Translations under genes and position numbers: made by a program
Notes under the pieces: model-generated
What the model was told of the DNA's origin: nothing
Databases searched by the model: none
What the model saw: only the letters and a program-made list of their open reading frames with translations
Assembly (NCBI GenBank): GCA_002221725.1
Contig: NJFT01000426.1
Coordinates: forward strand, 1 to 11,890
Length of the DNA: 11,890 nucleotides
DNA from: Scedosporium boydii
Taxonomy: Eukaryota; Ascomycota; Sordariomycetes; Microascales; Microascaceae
Direction: 5' to 3'
Part shown: one piece after another, positions 8,220 to 11,890 of the stretch
Layout of the letters: each line of letters opens with the position of its first letter
Numbering within the stretch: position 1 is the stretch's first letter

Positions 8220-10032
8220 ATGTCTGACTCCGAGAAGAACGCTTCTCTTCAACAGGCTGAAAATGCCTCCGAAGGCGGTGTCAAGCAGGTGACGCAAGTC
8301 ATCGACACCGTTCACCAGGACGAGGCGTTGAAGGTCCTAGAAGCCTACACGGGAGAGAAGGAATGGACGACGCAGGAAGAGAGGAAGTTGACTCGCAAGA
8401 TCGACTGGAGGCTCATGCCTGTTCTTTGTCTGACGTACGGCCTTCAATACTACGACAAGGCTATGCTGTCCCAAGCTGTGTGTATTCTCCCCATCACTGA
8501 GGAAGCAACAAAGTTCACTACTAACGGCTCCTTGATTACAGGCGCTTTTCGGTATTCGCGAAGACTTGGGTCTCCTCACGGGCGACCGCTACTCGTGGAC
8601 CGCTTCCATTTTCTATCTCGGCTTCATCCTCGGCGCATATCCCATCATGGTTTTCGCACAGCGTTTCCCGATTGAGCGCGTCGCTTCGTTCACCGTAACC
8701 GTCTGGGGTCTTACGCTCATCCTCACCACGGTTTGCAAAAACTACCAGGGCATTTACGCCCAGAGGTTTATGCTGGGTGTTCTCGAGAGTGGTATTAGCC
8801 CTATGTTCATGCTCATCGTGGGTAGTTTCTACAAGAAAAATGAACAAGCAATGCGCATGGGGTGAGTTTGGTCCCGTCAATATGTCTTCTTCTCCAGGTT
8901 CTGATCAATTTGATGGGACGGCTGGCTGACAAATTCTCTTCGCGCTTTCTTTGCATAGCATCTGGTACTGCTGCACGGTGAGGCCATCTTGTCCTTCATA
9001 AAATAAGAGCAATAATACTAATACCGCTTACCACTCAACAGGGCTACGTCTCGATTTTCTCTCCTTTGATCAACTACGGATTCGGTCTCGTCAACGGCGG
9101 TGTCTCGTCCTGGAGATACATGTACTATTTCGCCGCCGGGCTCACGATGGCTTGGGGTCTTGCTCTGTACTTCGTTCTCCCTCCGGATCCCGTCCGAGCT
9201 AAAGGCTTCACCGAGCGCGAACGTTACATCATGGTAGCGCGTCTTCGCACAAATAACTCTGGTGTCCGTAACAAGCACTGGAAGGGGGCGCAGATCAAGG
9301 AGCTTCTCCTCGACCTCAAGTTCTGGGTGACCTTCTCGATCGCCTTCCTCTCGATGATTGCCAACGGTCCGATTTCGACGTTTGCACCTCTCATAATCAA
9401 GGGTATGGGCTTCAGCGGGCTCAAGTCCCTCTTGCTCTTCATGCCTGCCGGTGCGTACGCCGGTACCATGCAGCTCATCCTCCCTTTCCTCGCCTACAAA
9501 TACAAGAACAACCGGGCCTACCTGGTCATGTTCGCTCAAGCGGGCACTACTCTTGCCGCTCTCCTCCTCTGGCTTTTGCCCATGAGTGCGACGGGAGGTC
9601 TTTTGTTCGCCATCTACATCTTACCAACTGTGGGCTCCGGATACGCCGTGCTTATGGGTTTGCAAATCGCCAATACTGCCGGATATACCAAGAGGTCCAT
9701 CGCCTCTTCGGGAATGTACATCGGTTACTGTCTGGGTAACTTTGTCGGCCCATTGGTCTTCAAGCCCAAGGACGCGCCACGATATGCTCCCGGATTCATC
9801 GTGGTCGTCGTGACTTCCATTGTCGCTGGCCTGCTTGCCGGTCTCTACCGTCTTCTCTGTGTGTGGAGCAACAAGAGCCGTGACGAGGCAGGTACTTCCG
9901 AGGCTTTCGACAACGCGTACGAGGACGATCTCACTGATATCAAGGTAACTACTGTTCAAATTTCCTGGCCTTCGATTTACAACTCACTAACGTCGATGTC
10001 CATAGAATCCCCAATTCCGCTATATTCTATGA
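8220..10032 (+). CDS. MFS permease, anion:cation symporter family (Dal5/allantoate-permease type)
   Basis: Exons are 8220-8477, 8542-8861, 8959-8977, 9042-9944 and 10006-10032, giving 508 aa, the usual size. The N-terminus (about 1-65) is hydrophilic. The first membrane segment begins near LMPVLCLTYGLQYYDK (65-80). Membrane-spanning hydrophobic stretches recur to about residue 475, consistent with 12 helices. The SQA-ALFGIRED join, the RFMLGVLESGISP block and the RMGIWYCCTGYVS join are characteristic of this family, as is the C-terminal NPQFRYIL from the last exon. The family carries mostly organic anions with protons across the plasma membrane (allantoate, nicotinate, biotin and related carboxylates). 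Intron 1 has a weak GTGTGT donor; introns 2-4 have GTGAGT, GTGAGG and GTAACT. Its place beside the two hydrolases and the monooxygenase suggests uptake of the pathway substrate, though export of a product is possible. Confidence 0.93.
8959..8977 (+). other. 19-nt exon of the permease gene
   Basis: This exon encodes part of Gly193 plus IWYCCT. It lies between a 97-nt intron (8862-8958, GTGAGT...TAG) and a 64-nt intron (8978-9041, GTGAGG...CAG). Both joins are in frame and rebuild the family motif RMGIWYCCTGYVS. Such a short exon is easily missed by gene predictors. Confidence 0.88.
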
Positions 10033-10718
10033 TCGGTGACCGTGATTTCGGGAGATTTGTACCCAAGTTTTTTTGCTTTTGCTTCTTTTTGCGCGTCTCC
10101 ACGGAATTTCTCACGTCTAGAGCGACTCCTAGAGCAACTACGTGTGGTGATGTGCCCATTTTGTTTCAGAGTCGCTGGGGGTAGGCACCCCAATGAACGA
10201 GTGGGGGATGTCATTGATGTTAATATTTACTTTGGGATAGTGCTGGCTTAACGAACTCTGAGCTATCGTTTAATAAAATATGTAGCTAGTAGACCCTTGG
10301 TCCTCAAATTCAGTGACTTCCACTGAGCTGCGAGCTCGGATTCGGCCAAGGCTGTTCCTGTTACCGGGTGCGGAATTGTGTTACGATCCTAACACTGGAT
10401 CGACTACGGGGTTGTCTAGGGGTCAGGGTCGTGGGTGCCTGTTATAAAGTATTAGCTTCCCGAATAATGTTGACCCAGCCACTGTAAATGGCTTTTAGGA
10501 TTAGTTGGATGACATCGCCCGGCCGCAGCCACACTGTCGATCGCGCCGAATCTGGCTCAGTATCCCAACAAGTGGTGATCTCGTGAAATCCGAAACTTCC
10601 CCTGTGAGTTTTTCATTCAGCTTTCCCCTCTCTTCAGCGCCAAGTCATGCATAGCCCCAGAGCCTCGTCGTTTGAGCGAGTCTTGACCAGGAGCAGCACT
10701 CGTAATATCCTAGCTGGG
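10033..10718. other. permease 3' flank and gene-free stretch
   Basis: No supported gene is seen. An AATAAA hexamer at 10272-10277, 240 bp after the permease stop, could be a polyadenylation signal. The remainder shows no repeats or motifs that I can recognise. Confidence 0.5.
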
Positions 10719-11148
10719 TTAACTCGTAAGCGGTTCACGTAGCATTGCAGCCAATATCCTAAGCCTTGCTGACCCTCGAATATTCATCATTTCCTTATAT
10801 CTATCTACAGGTGGATGCACGAAGCTATGCAAGACCTGAGGGAAGTGCTTGGCCGACAAAGATGCTGCCATAGTCACCGGCGTCTGCAGAATCGGAGGGA
10901 TGGATACTTGTTGGGTTCGAGGAGTACTTTCATCAATTGTGGAAACTTCGATTGCATCCCCAGTTCGAACAAGATCCATCAATGCTGCGGATGCCGGAGC
11001 TTTCCGAATTACACTGGGTAGTACCATTGGCTGCGTGAAGAAGCACGTCTCTCAATCTATCCACAAACTATTTCTCCCATCTCCTCAAACCGTACAGTTG
11101 CACCCGGGGTCAACCATCGTTTTTATCAACCATCACCGAATTTCATAA
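10719..11148. other. unresolved overlapping open reading frames
   Basis: A 102-codon frame on the minus strand (11027-10719) overlaps two frames on the plus strand (10815-11021 and 10849-11148). None shows a domain, membrane segment or signal peptide I recognise. The minus frame and the plus frame at 10849 are the longest open stretches in this otherwise empty region. They could be a decayed gene fragment, a gene missing exons or chance. Confidence 0.2.
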
Positions 11149-11266
11149 AGAGTATTAGCGGCGCTTTCTTTCTTTTTATAGGGCCGCCCATGAGTAGCGC
11201 CCATTCAGGTTCATCTAATCTCTTTCCACATCCAAGGTCATGCCAAGTAGATATTACTACAGCTCT

Positions 11267-11653
11267 ATGACCCGAGCCTTCCATATCATATCTGTGAGCC
11301 ACGAAGAATGTAGAGGACACAAGCCCTTCCGCTGCGTCAACTGCGGGGCCCACCCGGCCTAGAGCAAGGACTGCCAGAAGTTTAAAGAACAGCTAGCCAG
11401 GGCCGAGCAGGCGTACAAAGTCAGACCAATGATGCACGGCGTGAACTGCAGCCAGGCGACCGCGACCACTCTGCGAGCAAATAGTGACGACGATTTCGTG
11501 CTAGTGAGTGAGTGCAAAAAGACGGGCTACGGCCACCATCGCGCCAGCCGTAAAAAGAGGCCCAAAACCCCTAGTAGCCCACAGTACGGTGGACGCCCCA
11601 CACCAGTGCAGTGGGTGACTGACTACCAAACTTTTTTTCCTTCCGCGCTCTAG
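11267..11653 (+). pseudogene. retrotransposon gag/ORF1-like relic with zinc knuckle
   Basis: One plus-strand frame reads RCVNCGAHPA, then a TAG stop at 11360-11362, then SKDCQKFKEQLARAEQAY, and continues open to 11653. The cysteine and histidine spacing is C-x2-C-x3-H-x6-C (codons at 11333, 11342, 11351 and 11372). That is the form of the last zinc knuckle in ORF1/gag proteins of non-LTR retrotransposons (jockey/Tad-like). A basic segment, HRASRKKRPK, follows. No reverse transcriptase is seen. The stop could derive from CAG by a C-to-T change, as repeat-induced point mutation would cause, but one site cannot show that. Boundaries are approximate. A fragment of another zinc-knuckle protein is the alternative. 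Confidence 0.55.
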
Positions 11654-11827
11654 CTAAAACATTTCGGGCAACCCGATTTCTCCTTGATTCAGCACCTCCT
11701 CTTTGACTACAGTCTGATGTTCCACCGTCCACTTCAAGATGGCTTCCGGATCCCGACAAGTGTGCTGTTTGTTTGACCGGAAAAAAACCAATAAGTATAC
11801 ATTATGGTTGGAGGTTGTACTAATGGA

Positions 11828-11836
<9 letters not shown>

Positions 11837-11860
<24 letters not shown>
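11837..11860. repeat. (GT)12 microsatellite
   Basis: Twelve uninterrupted GT units are preceded by an imperfect GTATATGT stretch and followed by G-rich sequence. Confidence 0.95.
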
Positions 11861-11861
<1 letters not shown>

Positions 11862-11867
11862 GGTGTT

Positions 11868-11890
11868 GGGGGGGGGGGGGGGGGGGGGGG
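11868..11890. repeat. poly-G run at window end
   Basis: At least 23 consecutive G reach the end of the window. It may be real simple sequence or a sequencing/assembly artefact; the true length cannot be judged. Confidence 0.9.

Noticed and set aside
9018..9959. Long minus-strand frames (up to 173 codons) opposite the permease
   Set aside because: They are highly charged translations antisense to membrane-helix codons, a typical shadow of a hydrophobic gene.
1..11890. CRISPR array, tRNA, rRNA, riboswitch or bacterial insertion sequence
   Set aside because: No spaced direct repeats, cloverleaf consensus, rRNA core sequence or terminal inverted repeats with a transposase were found by reading the sequence.

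Overview
The window looks like genomic DNA of a filamentous ascomycete. Genes are monocistronic on both strands and broken by short introns (57-109 nt) with GTRAGT-like donors and CTAAC/CTGAC-like branch sites. The protein families are also typical of fungal accessory metabolism. No bacterial operon signals, rRNA or tRNA genes were seen. All gene models below were spliced by eye, using reading frame, splice signals and conserved motifs; no database search was possible.

Layout: (1) 353-1273, minus: a 284-aa short-chain dehydrogenase/reductase (SDR), 1 intron. (2) 1973-3088, plus: a 351-aa HSL-type alpha/beta hydrolase, 1 intron, head-to-head with the SDR over a 699-bp spacer. (3) 3473-5404, minus: a 568-aa Baeyer-Villiger monooxygenase (BVMO), 3 introns, tail-to-tail with the hydrolase. 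(4) 6268-7563, minus: a 364-aa metallo-beta-lactamase-fold hydrolase with the HxHxDH zinc motif, 2 introns. (5) 8220-10032, plus: a 508-aa MFS permease of the Dal5/allantoate type, 4 introns, head-to-head with the metallo-hydrolase over 656 bp. From 10033 to the end no intact gene is visible. There is an unresolved open stretch, a decayed retrotransposon gag-like fragment with a zinc knuckle and an in-frame stop (about 11267-11653), and a (GT)12 plus poly-G end.

Together the five genes read as a compact catabolic or detoxification cluster. A substrate is imported by the permease. The SDR oxidises an alcohol to a ketone, or reduces a carbonyl. The BVMO inserts oxygen to give an ester or lactone. 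The serine hydrolase and/or the zinc hydrolase then opens it to a hydroxy acid. None of the enzymes shows a signal peptide or a C-terminal peroxisomal tripeptide, so the route is probably cytosolic. No transcription factor gene is seen in the window. The substrate cannot be read from the sequence.

The gene structures hold several traps for automatic annotation. The last BVMO intron appears to end in TG instead of AG. One BVMO intron and one metallo-hydrolase intron are stop-free and a multiple of three, so they look like coding sequence. The metallo-hydrolase intron is a GC-AG intron lying immediately before its zinc motif. The permease has a 19-nt exon.
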